Positions 42,999 to 51,397 are shown, counted from the first letter of the stretch. The stretch is 64,000 bases of DNA from VGBO01 sp964453335 (GCA_964453335.1 CAYVOK010000002.1:124001-188000), one strand, 5' to 3'. The notes: generated by a model not told the origin, from the sequence alone. Numbers and translations: made by a program.

Positions 42999-44138
42999 AT
43001 GGGGCCGTTGCAGGGAATCAAGATCGTCGAGCTGTTCTGCATCGGGCCCGGCCCCTTCGCCGGGATGCTGCTGTCGGACATGGGGGCGGACGTCGTCCTC
43101 GTCGACCGCCTCGAGGAGGTCGAGTACGGCTACCCGTCCTACGAGTACCGCTACCTGTACCGGAACCGTCGATCGGTCCGCCTCGACCTGAAGGACCCGG
43201 CTGCGGTCGAGACCGTGCTGCAGCTCGTCGAGGAGGCGGACGGGCTCATCGAGGGGATGCGGCCCGGGGTGGCGGAACGACTCGGTCTCGGACCCGACGT
43301 GTGTCTCGCCCGCAACCCGCGCCTCGTGTACGGGCGGATGACGGGCTGGGGGCAGGACGGACCGTTCGCGCAGCGGGCCGGGTTCGACGCCAACTACCTG
43401 TCGATCACCGGGGCGCTGTGGGCGATCGGCGAGGCGGACCGCCCGCCCGTGCCGCCGCTCATCCTCGCGGGCGACTTCGGCGGTGGCGGCACGTTCCTCG
43501 CGATGGGGATGCTCGCTGCGCTGCTCGAGGCGCAACGGTCCGGCACCGGGCAGGTCGTCGACGCGGCGATCTCCGACGGCGCACTGAATCTGATGGCGTA
43601 CGTGTACGGGAACCTCGCCGGTGGGACGTGGGTCAACGAACGGCAGGCGAACCTGATCGACGGCGGCGACTGGCGCTACGCCGTGTACCGCTGTGCGGAC
43701 GGGAAGTTCGTGTCGACGGCACTGCTGCAGGCGAAGTTCCTGCGGAACTTCGTGGCGAAGTCGGGTATCGACCTCGACGGTCTCGGCGATCCGGCGGACC
43801 GCGCGAACTGGCCCGCGTACCGCGAGCGGATGGCGGCGTTGTTCGCGACGCGTCCACGCGACGCGTGGGTGGAGCTCTTCGACGGCGACGACGACAACGT
43901 GCAACCCGTCCTCGACCTGCTCGAGGCGCCGCACCATCCGCACAACGTCGCCCGCGGCGCGTTCGTCGAGGTGGAGGGCACCACGCAGCCGGCGCCGGCG
44001 CCGCGCTTCAGCCGCACACCGTCGGAGGTGACGCGCCGGTCCCCGAGCCCGGGGGCGGGCGGTGAGGACGCGCTGCGTTCCTGGGGGTTCGACGACGCCC
44101 GTATCGCAGCGTTGCGGGCCGCCGGGGCGTTCGGCTGA
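42999..44138 (+). CDS. CaiB/BaiF superfamily, alpha-methylacyl-CoA racemase-like, with altered active site
   Basis: Protein of 379 residues aligned in order with alpha-methylacyl-CoA racemase (Mcr): PLQGIKIVELFCIGPGPFAGMLLSDMGADVV-type start (residues 3-33), RAGFDANYLSITGALWAIG and LAGDFGGGGTFLAMG. Against mycobacterial Mcr the acid/base His126 corresponds to Phe129 and Glu241 to Gln244, while Asp156 is kept as Asp159. The spacings of 30 and 85 residues are identical. Racemisation is therefore unlikely; CoA transfer using the Asp, or a binding role, is possible. It is convergent with the quinone-oxidoreductase operon. Confidence 0.85.
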   Translation: MGPLQGIKIVELFCIGPGPFAGMLLSDMGADVVLVDRLEEVEYGYPSYEYRYLYRNRRSVRLDLKDPAAVETVLQLVEEADGLIEGMRPGVAERLGLGPDVCLARNPRLVYGRMTGWGQDGPFAQRAGFDANYLSITGALWAIGEADRPPVPPLILAGDFGGGGTFLAMGMLAALLEAQRSGTGQVVDAAISDGALNLMAYVYGNLAGGTWVNERQANLIDGGDWRYAVYRCADGKFVSTALLQAKFLRNFVAKSGIDLDGLGDPADRANWPAYRERMAALFATRPRDAWVELFDGDDDNVQPVLDLLEAPHHPHNVARGAFVEVEGTTQPAPAPRFSRTPSEVTRRSPSPGAGGEDALRSWGFDDARIAALRAAGAFG

Positions 44139-44139
44139 G

Positions 44140-44152
44140 CCCCCTCAGGGGG
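44140..44152. terminator. Short GC hairpin between convergent genes
   Basis: CCCCC TCA GGGGG, with the loop being the stop codon of the minus-strand quinone oxidoreductase. The stem is only 5 bp, but it is all G-C and sits between two convergent stops. Confidence 0.3.
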
Positions 44153-45131
44153 TGACGACGAGGCGGCCCGTCACGGCGCGCGCCTCGAGCGCTGCGAGCG
44201 CGTGGGGCACGTCCGCGAGCGGCACCGTGTCGGTGACGTCGCTGCGGATGCTGCCTGCCCGGTAGAGCCGCAGCAGGTCCTTGTGCGCCGCCTCGATGAC
44301 GGCACGTCCGCCGTGTTCGACGTAGGCACCCCAGTGGAGGCCGACGACCGCGTAATTCTTCACGAGGACGTGGTTCGCCGGGTGGTCGGGGATGCGCCCG
44401 GATGCGAAGCCGACGACGACGAGGCGCCCCTCCCACGCCATGAGCCGACGGGTGATGTCGCCGAGGTCGCCGCCGACGGGGTCGTAGGCGACGTCGACGC
44501 CACGCCCGCCGGTGAGGTCGCGCACCGCCGTGTACACGTCGTCGGTGCGGTGGTCGAGCACGTGGTGCGCGCCGAGGGCCCGGACGTGTGCGCACTTCTC
44601 CGGACCGCCGGCCGTCGCGATGACCCGGGCACCCGCGGCGACGCCGAGCTGCACTGCGGCGGCGCCGACACCGGCGGCCGCACCGTGGACGAGGAGCCAC
44701 TCCCCCGCCTGCAGTCGGGCACGGTGGTGCAGGCCGACGTGGGACGTCTGAAACGTCGAGTAGAGCACGGTCGCGTCGACCGCCGGGATGTCGTCCGGCA
44801 TGACGAGGGCCGTGTGGGCGCGCACGAGCGCCTGTTCGGCGTAGCCACCGGCCGGGAGCGCCGCCATGCCGCCGATGCGCACACCGAGGGGCAGGTCGAC
44901 CCCGTCGCCGACGGCGAGGACCGTGCCGCAGGTCTCGAGTCCGGGCGTGAACGGGACGCCGGGCCGGTCCTGGTAGATGCCCTGGCACAGCAGGATGTCG
45001 GCGAAGTTCACGTTCCCCGCGTCGACCCGGATGTGCACCTGCCCCGGTCCGGGGACCGGGTCGGGCACGTCGTCGCGCAGCACCATCGACTCGGAGGGGT
45101 GTCCGAGCTCCTCCACCCGCCAGGCCTTCAT
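44145..45131 (-). CDS. NADPH:quinone oxidoreductase (zinc-free MDR) family
   Basis: Medium-chain dehydrogenase/reductase of 328 residues: GNVNFADILLCQGIYQ and GLETCGTVLAVGDGV in the N-terminal GroES-like part, then the cofactor motif VHGAAAGVGAAAVQLG near residue 150. There are no structural or catalytic zinc cysteines, as in quinone reductases and enoyl reductases. It is the last of three coupled genes (cyclase, SDR, this one), with an ATGA overlap in front. It probably reduces an alpha,beta-unsaturated or quinone intermediate. Confidence 0.88.
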   Translation of the reverse strand: MKAWRVEELGHPSESMVLRDDVPDPVPGPGQVHIRVDAGNVNFADILLCQGIYQDRPGVPFTPGLETCGTVLAVGDGVDLPLGVRIGGMAALPAGGYAEQALVRAHTALVMPDDIPAVDATVLYSTFQTSHVGLHHRARLQAGEWLLVHGAAAGVGAAAVQLGVAAGARVIATAGGPEKCAHVRALGAHHVLDHRTDDVYTAVRDLTGGRGVDVAYDPVGGDLGDITRRLMAWEGRLVVVGFASGRIPDHPANHVLVKNYAVVGLHWGAYVEHGGRAVIEAAHKDLLRLYRAGSIRSDVTDTVPLADVPHALAALEARAVTGRLVVTP

Positions 45132-45955
45132 GCATCACCTCGTGGTCGGAACATCTCGAGCAGGTCGGGGTGGCCGGTCCCCGTCGTCACACCACCGTCG
45201 ACGACGATGTTCGACCCGACGAGGAACGACGCCTCGTCCGCCGCGGCGAACGCCACGGCGGCGGCGATCTCCTCGGGCCGGCCGTAGCGACCGACGGGGA
45301 TCGCGGCGCGGAACAGCGCTGATGCGACGTCGGACCGGGTCGCCGCCGCGGTCATGTCGGTGTCGATCGCACCGGGTGAGACGACGTTCGCACGGATGCC
45401 CTCGGGTGCGAGCTCGAGCGCCAGCGCCCGGGTGAAGTTGAGCAGGCCGGCCTTCGCGGCGTTGTAGGCGGACATGCCCCGGTCGCCGGCGACCGCGTCG
45501 AGGGAGCAGATGTTCACGATCGCCGCCGTGCCCGTCCCTGCGGGTCGTGCGACCGCGGCGCGCAGCCACGGCAACGCCGCCCGGCACACGCGCACCGGGC
45601 CGTCGAGGTTGGTGCGCAACACCTTCTCCCAGGACCGGTGCTGCATCGTCTCGAACGCCTCGACCCACAGCACCCCGGCGGAGTTCACGACGACGTCGAC
45701 ACGGCCGTGCGCCGCACCGACCCCGGCGAAGAGCCCGTCGACCCGGTCCTCGTCGGTGACGTCGACGGCGACGACCTCGACGTCGGGGGCACCGGCGTCG
45801 TCGAGGTTGCGGCGGCCCCGTTCGGCGTCACGCGCCGCCGCGACGACGACTGCGCCTTCGGCGCGCAACCGCAGCGCCGTGGCGAGCCCGATGCCAGCGG
45901 TACCGCCGACGACGACGGCGACCTTGTCCTCGAAGCGGACGAGGGGCGCGGTCAC
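45128..45955 (-). CDS. Short-chain dehydrogenase/reductase (SDR)
   Basis: Classical SDR of 275 residues. The nucleotide motif is VVGGTAGIGLATALRL, NSAGVLW replaces the usual NNAG, the catalytic serine is in NICSLDAV, and YNAAKAG carries Tyr and Lys. It ends with NIVVDGGVTTGTG. The GTG start overlaps the stop of the cyclase-family gene by GTGA, and its stop overlaps the ATG of the quinone oxidoreductase, so all three are made from one message. Confidence 0.88.
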   Translation of the reverse strand: MTAPLVRFEDKVAVVVGGTAGIGLATALRLRAEGAVVVAAARDAERGRRNLDDAGAPDVEVVAVDVTDEDRVDGLFAGVGAAHGRVDVVVNSAGVLWVEAFETMQHRSWEKVLRTNLDGPVRVCRAALPWLRAAVARPAGTGTAAIVNICSLDAVAGDRGMSAYNAAKAGLLNFTRALALELAPEGIRANVVSPGAIDTDMTAAATRSDVASALFRAAIPVGRYGRPEEIAAAVAFAAADEASFLVGSNIVVDGGVTTGTGHPDLLEMFRPRGDA

Positions 45956-46899
45956 CGGATCGCCACCGCGTTGCCGGGGGATCCGAGCCCGTCGGGCACG
46001 TGCAGCGGCGCCGCGACGAACAGGAAGGTGAACCGCCCGTCCGCGTGGCAGCGGTCGGCGAGGCGGTCGAGGTCGAACATCTCGCCGAGTGCGAACCCGA
46101 GGAAGGGGATGAGGCGTCGGTGGAGGGAACCGACCGACGGGTCGCCGGGGACGACCTCGACCGCAGGGTTGTCGCAGCACAGCGCGGCGACGTGCGCGTC
46201 CCAGAGGAACTCCGCCATGTCCTCACCCGCCCGCAGACCCGTCGAGGTCGGTCCGGCCGCGTACTCGACCCGCGCGTCCCGGTCGAGCCGTCGGTACGCG
46301 GTGGTCCACCCGGTGCGCAGGCACAGGATGTCACCCACCTCGAGGGTCACACCCTCGGCCTCGAGGGTCCCCTGCAGTTCGTCGACGGTGATCGCGTGAC
46401 CGGCGAGACCGTCGACCGGTCGACCCGTCGCGGCGAGATGCGCGCCGACGTCGACGAGGACGCCACGTCCGACGATGCCCCGGCGCGCCCACCGGTCGAT
46501 GCCGAGTCCGTTCGGGCCGGTCGTCGGGTCGTCGGTCCGACCACCCCAGTAGCCGTGCTCCCGGGCACGCACGTGGTTGAGCGAGTCCCACTGGGTGGAG
46601 CCCTGCAGGTGGAAACCGTCGAGCCGGTCGTCCATCTCGTGCCGGTTGAGGGCGAAGACCTCGTGGCGGTACGCCTGACGCCCGAACAGCGGCGGGTCGG
46701 GCAGGGTGAGCGGCAGGTCGAGCGGGACGACCTCGCCGGTGCGCACACCGGCGGCCGCAGCGGCGACGCGACCGGGTTCGAGCAGGTTGATCGTGCCGAC
46801 CTCGTCGTCACGCCCCCAGACGTCCCAGGCGTGGCGCATGGCGAGGCCGGGCACCTCGGGCAGGTCTCGATACGCCGGCGGTACCGGTGTCGTGGTCAT
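45952..46899 (-). CDS. Cyclase family protein (kynurenine formamidase-like)
   Basis: Metal-dependent hydrolase-like protein of 315 residues of the cyclase family (PF04199). The usual HXGTHXDXPXH metal motif corresponds to HLQGSTQWDSLNHVRA near residues 95-110: the first His, the Asp and the final His are present, but the middle HXG-TH is changed to GSTQ. Relatives hydrolyse formylkynurenine or cyclise polyketides. A strong AAGGGGGA site precedes the ATG. It is the first gene of the cyclase-SDR-quinone oxidoreductase operon. Confidence 0.83.
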   Translation of the reverse strand: MTTTPVPPAYRDLPEVPGLAMRHAWDVWGRDDEVGTINLLEPGRVAAAAAGVRTGEVVPLDLPLTLPDPPLFGRQAYRHEVFALNRHEMDDRLDGFHLQGSTQWDSLNHVRAREHGYWGGRTDDPTTGPNGLGIDRWARRGIVGRGVLVDVGAHLAATGRPVDGLAGHAITVDELQGTLEAEGVTLEVGDILCLRTGWTTAYRRLDRDARVEYAAGPTSTGLRAGEDMAEFLWDAHVAALCCDNPAVEVVPGDPSVGSLHRRLIPFLGFALGEMFDLDRLADRCHADGRFTFLFVAAPLHVPDGLGSPGNAVAIR

Positions 46900-46922
46900 G
46901 GTGGTCCCCCTTCCCGACGGGG

Positions 46923-46928
46923 ACGCTA
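46923..46928 (-). promoter_or_regulatory. -10-like element of the cyclase operon
   Basis: Minus-strand TAGCGT about 24 bases before the ATG; the leader holds AAGGGGGAC. Confidence 0.4.
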
Positions 46929-46935
46929 GTTCGGG

Positions 46936-46941
46936 TACGGT
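46936..46941 (+). promoter_or_regulatory. -10-like element of the P450 gene
   Basis: TACGGT, about 33 bases of leader with GAGGGGGAA, then the GTG at 46981. It lies only eight bases from the opposing TAGCGT. Confidence 0.4.
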
Positions 46942-46980
46942 CGGGCGGTCCGGCGACGGACGACGGTCGAGGGGGAATCG

Positions 46981-48237
46981 GTGCAGGACGACGTGTTGGG
47001 CGACGGCGGACCGTTCCTGACCTCACGTGCGGCGACGTTCCGTGACGATCCGCAGCGCTACTACGACGCGATGCGGGCACACGGTCCGCTCTGGTTCGAC
47101 CCGGCCTACGACCGGTCGGTGGTGACCACCTACGAGGAGGCCCGCGAGGCGCTGCGTCACAAGGCGTTCGGTGTGGACGCGCGCCGTGCGGCCGACGGCT
47201 CCTACGCCCGGCGGATCGCCGGGACCGGCGTGTTCGAGGGCATCGGCGAGACCGCGTACGAACCGCCGCTCGTCCTGCTCGACGACCCGGCGCACCGACG
47301 GATCCGGCTGCTGATGTCGAAGGCGTTCGCCGCCCACACGATCGACCGGGAACGCAGCAGGGTCGAACGCATCACCGACGAACTGCTCGACGACGTGGCC
47401 CGGCTCGCCGCCGCCGATCCGCACGGCGAGGTCGACGTGGTCGCGGCGTTCACGTCGCTGCTGCCGACGCGTGTCATCGCCGAGATGATGGGCCTCGACG
47501 GCGCAGCACCGGAGGACCTGCGGACCTGGTCCGAACAGGTGCTGTGGGGTTACGACCCCGACCGTGACGCCGCCGGGAAGGAACGGTTGCGCGAGGCGTA
47601 CGTGTCACTCGGGCGCAGCATCCGCCGGACGGTCGCCGCACGACGCGAGCAGCCGACCGACGACCTCGTGTCCGCGATGGTCCTCGCCCAGGAGGACGAG
47701 GACCGGTTGTCCGACCTCGAGATCGCGAGCCTGTGCACGCAGTTGATGGTCGCCGGGAACGTGACGACGAGCGACCTGCTGAGCAGCGGGCTCGACCTCC
47801 TCGTGCAGCACCCCGAACAGTTCGCGCTGCTACGGGACGACCCGACCCGCATCCCCGACGCGGTCGAGGAGATGCTGCGCATCGACCCGCCGATCACGGA
47901 GACGGCCCGCATCGTCTACGACGACGCCACGGTCGGCGGCTGTCCGGTGCGACGCGGCGACACGCTCACCGTCGCGCTCGCCGCAGCGAACCACGATCCG
48001 GCCCGCTTCGCCGACCCGCACCGCTTCGACGTGTGCCGCCCCGCCGAAGGGCATCTCGCGTTCGGGTCGGGCGTGCACGTCTGCCTCGGTGCCCCGCTCG
48101 CCCGTCTCGAGGCCCAGGTCGGACTCGGCGCGTTCCTCGCCCGGTTCCCCCAGGTCGGCCCGGGACGACGACCCGGCGAGCGGCGGGCGTTGCCGTTCTT
48201 CCGAGGGTTCGAGTCGCTGCGGTTGCGGGTGGTCTGA
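46981..48237 (+). CDS. Cytochrome P450
   Basis: Class I-type bacterial P450 of 418 residues that would hydroxylate a lipophilic substrate with electrons from a ferredoxin. The K-helix ExxR is in EEMLRIDPPI, and the heme-binding loop is AFGSGVHVCLGAPLARLE with the thiolate cysteine. The I-helix reads MVAGNVTTSDLL: the acidic residue that usually precedes the TT pair is Val, so proton delivery may differ. It is followed after three bases by an APH-like kinase. No ferredoxin is adjacent. Confidence 0.93.
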   Translation: MQDDVLGDGGPFLTSRAATFRDDPQRYYDAMRAHGPLWFDPAYDRSVVTTYEEAREALRHKAFGVDARRAADGSYARRIAGTGVFEGIGETAYEPPLVLLDDPAHRRIRLLMSKAFAAHTIDRERSRVERITDELLDDVARLAAADPHGEVDVVAAFTSLLPTRVIAEMMGLDGAAPEDLRTWSEQVLWGYDPDRDAAGKERLREAYVSLGRSIRRTVAARREQPTDDLVSAMVLAQEDEDRLSDLEIASLCTQLMVAGNVTTSDLLSSGLDLLVQHPEQFALLRDDPTRIPDAVEEMLRIDPPITETARIVYDDATVGGCPVRRGDTLTVALAAANHDPARFADPHRFDVCRPAEGHLAFGSGVHVCLGAPLARLEAQVGLGAFLARFPQVGPGRRPGERRALPFFRGFESLRLRVV

Positions 48238-48240
48238 CCG

Positions 48241-49269
48241 GTGGTCGACGTCGCGGGGTTCGAGGATCTCCCGGACCGGCTCGTGCGCTTCGCCCGGGCG
48301 AAGCTCGACGACCCGGCCGCGACGGTGTCGGGCCTCGTCACGATGCCCGGCCACGCCGGGTTCACGTTCGGGTTCGACACGACGAGTCGGGGCGTGACGG
48401 AAGCCTGGTTCCTCCGCTTGCCGCCGCCGAACGTGCAGTGGGCGGGCACCGCCGACATGGTGCGGCAGGTCACCGCGCTCGAGGCACTCGACGGCTCCGA
48501 CGTGCCGCACTGCGCGGTCCGCTGGTGGGGTGGCCCCGACGACGTCGAGTGGTTCGGTTCCCCGTACTTCGTGGTCGACCGGCTCGGCGACGGTTCGGTG
48601 CTCGGCCTCGAGGGGCAGGCGCGCTGGGTGCTCGCGCTCGACGACGCGACCCGTCGACGGATGGGGCGTGATGCGGCACGGGCGCTCGTCGGCATCCACC
48701 GGGTCGACTGGCGGGCCCGGTGCGCGTACCTCGGCGACCCGGTCGACCTCGCCGCCGACATCACGTCGTGGGACCGGTTGCTCGGTCGTGTGGCCGAACC
48801 GGATGCGTTCGCGCTCGCTCCCCGGGTGCGGGAACGCCTGCTCGACCTGCGCCCGGCGGAGCCGACGATCGGGCTCGTCCATGGCGACTACCAGTTCGGC
48901 AACCTCTACTACCGCGCCGACGGCGCGTTGCGGGCCGTGCTCGACTGGGAGTTGTGCGCGATCGGCGCGACGCTCACCGATCTCGGCTGGTTCGCGACGT
49001 GGAACGACGCAGCGGCCTGGGACCACCCCTTCGCCGTGCCGGAGGGGATGCCGTCGCCGGAGGAACTCGTCGACGACTACGCCGAGGCGTGGGGCGCGCC
49101 GGTGGGTGACGTGGCGTTCTTCCGTGCGCTCGCCGCCTACAAGTTCGCGGTGATCACCGGGTTCAACCTGGCCCTGCACCGACGCGGCAAGCGGGTCGAT
49201 CCGCTGTGGGAGGTCATGGGGGCGTCGATCGGCAGCCTGCTGGCCCGCGCCGCCGACCTCCTCGGCTGA
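48241..49269 (+). CDS. Phosphotransferase (APH) family protein
   Basis: Kinase-fold protein of 342 residues resembling aminoglycoside phosphotransferases and the ACAD10 kinase domain. The catalytic loop VHGDYQFGNLYY and the metal-binding LDWELCAIG are both complete. Such proteins in actinobacterial lipid- and steroid-degradation regions may phosphorylate a hydroxylated acyl intermediate. Co-transcription with the P450 (three-base spacer) would fit phosphorylation of the P450 product; that link is inference. The start GTG is the first possible one after the P450 stop. Confidence 0.87.
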   Translation: MVDVAGFEDLPDRLVRFARAKLDDPAATVSGLVTMPGHAGFTFGFDTTSRGVTEAWFLRLPPPNVQWAGTADMVRQVTALEALDGSDVPHCAVRWWGGPDDVEWFGSPYFVVDRLGDGSVLGLEGQARWVLALDDATRRRMGRDAARALVGIHRVDWRARCAYLGDPVDLAADITSWDRLLGRVAEPDAFALAPRVRERLLDLRPAEPTIGLVHGDYQFGNLYYRADGALRAVLDWELCAIGATLTDLGWFATWNDAAAWDHPFAVPEGMPSPEELVDDYAEAWGAPVGDVAFFRALAAYKFAVITGFNLALHRRGKRVDPLWEVMGASIGSLLARAADLLG

Positions 49270-49281
49270 GCGGGCCGCAGT

Positions 49282-50109
49282 TCAGACCCCGACGGTGACG
49301 GTGCCGACGTAGCCGGCGCCGACCGAGCCGGTCACGGCGAGGCGTTGCAGGCCGGCGCTGTCGTCGTAGAACGACGGGTCATCCGCCATCGGCGCGTTCA
49401 CCATGTTCCGCAGGCTCGGCCCGTAGTCCATCGCCGCGAACGCCGCGCGACACACGTCCTCGGGGACGGCGAGGTCGGACGTGGCGATCTTGTTGCGGTA
49501 GGTCGTCGCTGCGGCGGCGGACGGGTACACCTCGAAGTGGAAATGCGGCCAACGCCCCGGATACGTCCCGGGCACGATGCCGTCGAAGGCCGCGAACCCG
49601 TCGGCGTCGGTGACCTGCACACCGCGCAGGTAGGTCTCGCCCTCGAGCGCCGGGTCGAAGACCGAGTAGCGGCCGTACGCGTCGGGGCTCCACAGGTACA
49701 CGGCGGCGCCGACGACGGGGCGGCAACCGGCGGCCGTGTCCACGATCCGTACCCGCACCTGCAACGGGACGCCGTCGGCCCGGGTGCCGCCCGGGCCGAT
49801 ACTCGGGCGGATGTCGCGCCGCACGATGCCCGGCCGGTCGAGCACCGACGTGCCGTACTCGCCGTCGGCACCGTTCGGCCCGGCGATCTCCTCGGGGATC
49901 CGCCGGCACGACGTGGGCCACGGTGTCGTCGTCGTGGTCGACGGTGCGACTGTCGTCGACGGCGCGCTCGTCACGACGACGGTCGCCTGCACGGTGCTCG
50001 ACGTCGGGGTGGCCGTGGTCGCCTCGTCACCGACGGTGCCGCACGCGACCGCCGTGGCGCACAGCAGCGCCACGAGGACGGTCGCACGGTGTCGGCGGTG
50101 GTGGGACAC
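49282..50109 (-). CDS. Exported lipoprotein of the intradiol ring-cleavage dioxygenase family
   Basis: Protein of 275 residues. The N-terminal signal ends in a lipobox (LCATAVAC, Cys23) and is followed by a Thr/Ser-rich linker to about residue 65. The dioxygenase beta-sandwich then has VYLWSPDAYGRYS and PGTYPGRWPHFHFEVY. The probable non-haem iron ligands are Tyr148, Tyr183, His189 and His191. A membrane-anchored, extracytoplasmic position is unusual for catechol dioxygenases. The GTG start has TACGGT seven bases upstream. A related exported protein follows upstream on the same strand. Confidence 0.82.
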   Translation of the reverse strand: MSHHRRHRATVLVALLCATAVACGTVGDEATTATPTSSTVQATVVVTSAPSTTVAPSTTTTTPWPTSCRRIPEEIAGPNGADGEYGTSVLDRPGIVRRDIRPSIGPGGTRADGVPLQVRVRIVDTAAGCRPVVGAAVYLWSPDAYGRYSVFDPALEGETYLRGVQVTDADGFAAFDGIVPGTYPGRWPHFHFEVYPSAAAATTYRNKIATSDLAVPEDVCRAAFAAMDYGPSLRNMVNAPMADDPSFYDDSAGLQRLAVTGSVGAGYVGTVTVGV

Positions 50110-50116
50110 GGCACCG

Positions 50117-50122
50117 ACCGTA
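50117..50122 (-). promoter_or_regulatory. -10-like element of the intradiol lipoprotein (leaderless)
   Basis: Minus-strand TACGGT, seven bases, then GTG. It lies just before the stop codon of the upstream paralogue, in their 22-base spacer. Confidence 0.35.
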
Positions 50123-50131
50123 CCCGGCGGC

Positions 50132-50854
50132 TCAGACGCCGACGATGAGCGTGGCCGTGTAGCCGTCGGTCACGTTGCCGGCGACGGTCGCGAGCTGGGT
50201 GGTCCACCCATCCGAGAAGATCCCGTCGCGCTGGAGCGGGGTGGCCGGGAAGTTCTGCGCGCTCGCCTCGTATCCGGAGGTCGCGTACACGGCCCGACAG
50301 GTGTCCTCGGGGAGGGCGAGCTGGGAGGTCGCGATCTTGTTCGCCGACGTCGTCGCCTTCGCGAGGCTCGGGTACACCTCGAAGTGGATGTGGGGGTACC
50401 GCCCCCGGTACGCGCCGGGGAACGTGGTCAGGAACGTGACGGTCCCTGCGGCGTCGGCCTCCTGNNNNNNNNNNNNNNNNNNNNNNNNNNNNNNNNNNNN
50501 NNNNNNNNNNNNNNNNNNNNNNNNNNNNNNNNNNNNNNNNNNNNNNNNNNNNNNNNNNNNNNNNGGGATCACCGTGCACGCCGAGATCGGGGTGAGCGTC
50601 GTCGAGGGGATCGGTGCGATGGCCGAGGTGGTCGATACCACCGACGTCGCCGCGCCGGCCGCACCCGACGTCGTCGCCGACGCCGTGGTCCCTGCGCCGT
50701 CCCCGGCACAACCGGTGACGGCGAGCAGTGCGCCGCCGCCGAGCAGTCGCAGCACGTTGCGCCGGCCGAGACCGCGCGCCGCCATCGTGCGCAGATCGGC
50801 CTCGAGACCGCCGTGGTGGTCGTCGTGGTCGGTGTCGGCGTCGTGTGCGTGCAT
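50132..50854 (-). CDS. Tat-exported intradiol dioxygenase-family protein, interrupted by gap
   Basis: The N-terminal part begins with a His/Asp-rich stretch, then a twin-arginine signal GRRNVLRLLGGG (Arg31, Arg32) with a lipobox-like TGC (Cys49) and a Ser/Thr-rich linker. After a run of 100 Ns the C-terminal half has FPGAYRGRYPHIHFEVY with one Tyr and two His iron ligands. The first ligand Tyr must be in the gap. By comparison with the paralogue downstream about 90 residues are missing, so the gap is longer than drawn and the length and frame through it are not reliable. Confidence 0.75.
   Translation of the reverse strand: MHAHDADTDHDDHHGGLEADLRTMAARGLGRRNVLRLLGGGALLAVTGCAGDGAGTTASATTSGAAGAATSVVSTTSAIAPIPSTTLTPISACTVIXXXXXXXXXXXXXXXXXXXXXXXXXXXXXXXXXXQEADAAGTVTFLTTFPGAYRGRYPHIHFEVYPSLAKATTSANKIATSQLALPEDTCRAVYATSGYEASAQNFPATPLQRDGIFSDGWTTQLATVAGNVTDGYTATLIVGV
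50465..50564. other. Assembly gap, 100 N
   Basis: Placeholder run inside the Tat-exported intradiol dioxygenase gene. The paralogue suggests a true missing length near 270 bases. Confidence 0.85.
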
Positions 50855-50860
50855 GTCCTG

Positions 50861-50866
50861 ACCGTA
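50861..50866 (-). promoter_or_regulatory. -10-like element of the Tat-exported dioxygenase gene (leaderless)
   Basis: Minus-strand TACGGT, six bases, then ATG. Confidence 0.4.
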
Positions 50867-50934
50867 CCGCCGGGGCTGCGTCGCGTTCCGGCACGTGAGA
50901 GCGATCCTCACCGATCTCTCACCCGGGGTATCGC

Positions 50935-50940
50935 TAGCGT
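50935..50940 (+). promoter_or_regulatory. -10-like element of the zinc-ribbon membrane protein
   Basis: TAGCGT, a short leader with GAGAGGAGA, then the GTG at 50963. Confidence 0.4.
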
Positions 50941-50962
50941 GCGGGACGAGAGGAGACCGATC

Positions 50963-51331
50963 GTGTTCTGTGCAGTCTGCGGTACCCCGCTGCAACCCGG
51001 GCAGTCCATCTGCCCGAATGGTCACCCGCAACCGGTCATGGCCCGAGAGCACCCCGAAGGACAGACCGTGCTCATCCTCGGGATCCTCGGGCTGGTGCTC
51101 TGCGGTGTGCTCGCACCGATCGCCTGGCTCAAGGGACGGCGGGTGCTCGCCGAGATGGATGCACAGCCCGGAGTCGTGTGGTCGAACCGCGGGAACGTGC
51201 AGACCGGTCAGCTCCTCGGTCTCATCGGCACGATCGTGATCGGCGTCGCCGTTGCGTTCTTCGCCGTGGTGTTGTTCCTGCAGTTCCTCGTGCTGATCGG
51301 TGCGCTGGCGAGCTTCGGTTCTGGCGCCTGA
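50963..51331 (+). CDS. Zinc-ribbon DUF4190-like membrane protein
   Basis: Protein of 122 residues. The N-terminal zinc ribbon has CAVCGTPL and CPNGH (ligands at about residues 3, 6, 17 and 21). Two hydrophobic helices follow, separated by a short loop LKGRRVLAEMDAQPG, as in DUF4190 proteins. The function is unknown; it is likely a small cytoplasmic-membrane protein. AGGAGA precedes the GTG. A strong hairpin follows the stop, between this gene and the convergent RDD gene. Confidence 0.8.
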   Translation: MFCAVCGTPLQPGQSICPNGHPQPVMAREHPEGQTVLILGILGLVLCGVLAPIAWLKGRRVLAEMDAQPGVVWSNRGNVQTGQLLGLIGTIVIGVAVAFFAVVLFLQFLVLIGALASFGSGA

Positions 51332-51340
51332 CCGGACGCG

Positions 51341-51372
51341 CGACGGGCCCCGCCCGGAGGCGGGACCCGTCG
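51341..51372. terminator. Bidirectional terminator hairpin
   Basis: 14-bp stem with one mismatch (left arm CGACGGGCCCCGCC) and a 4-base loop CGGA, placed between two convergent genes. No T-tract. Confidence 0.65.
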
Positions 51373-51397
51373 ACGTCGTACCAGTCGGGAGTGCGGA

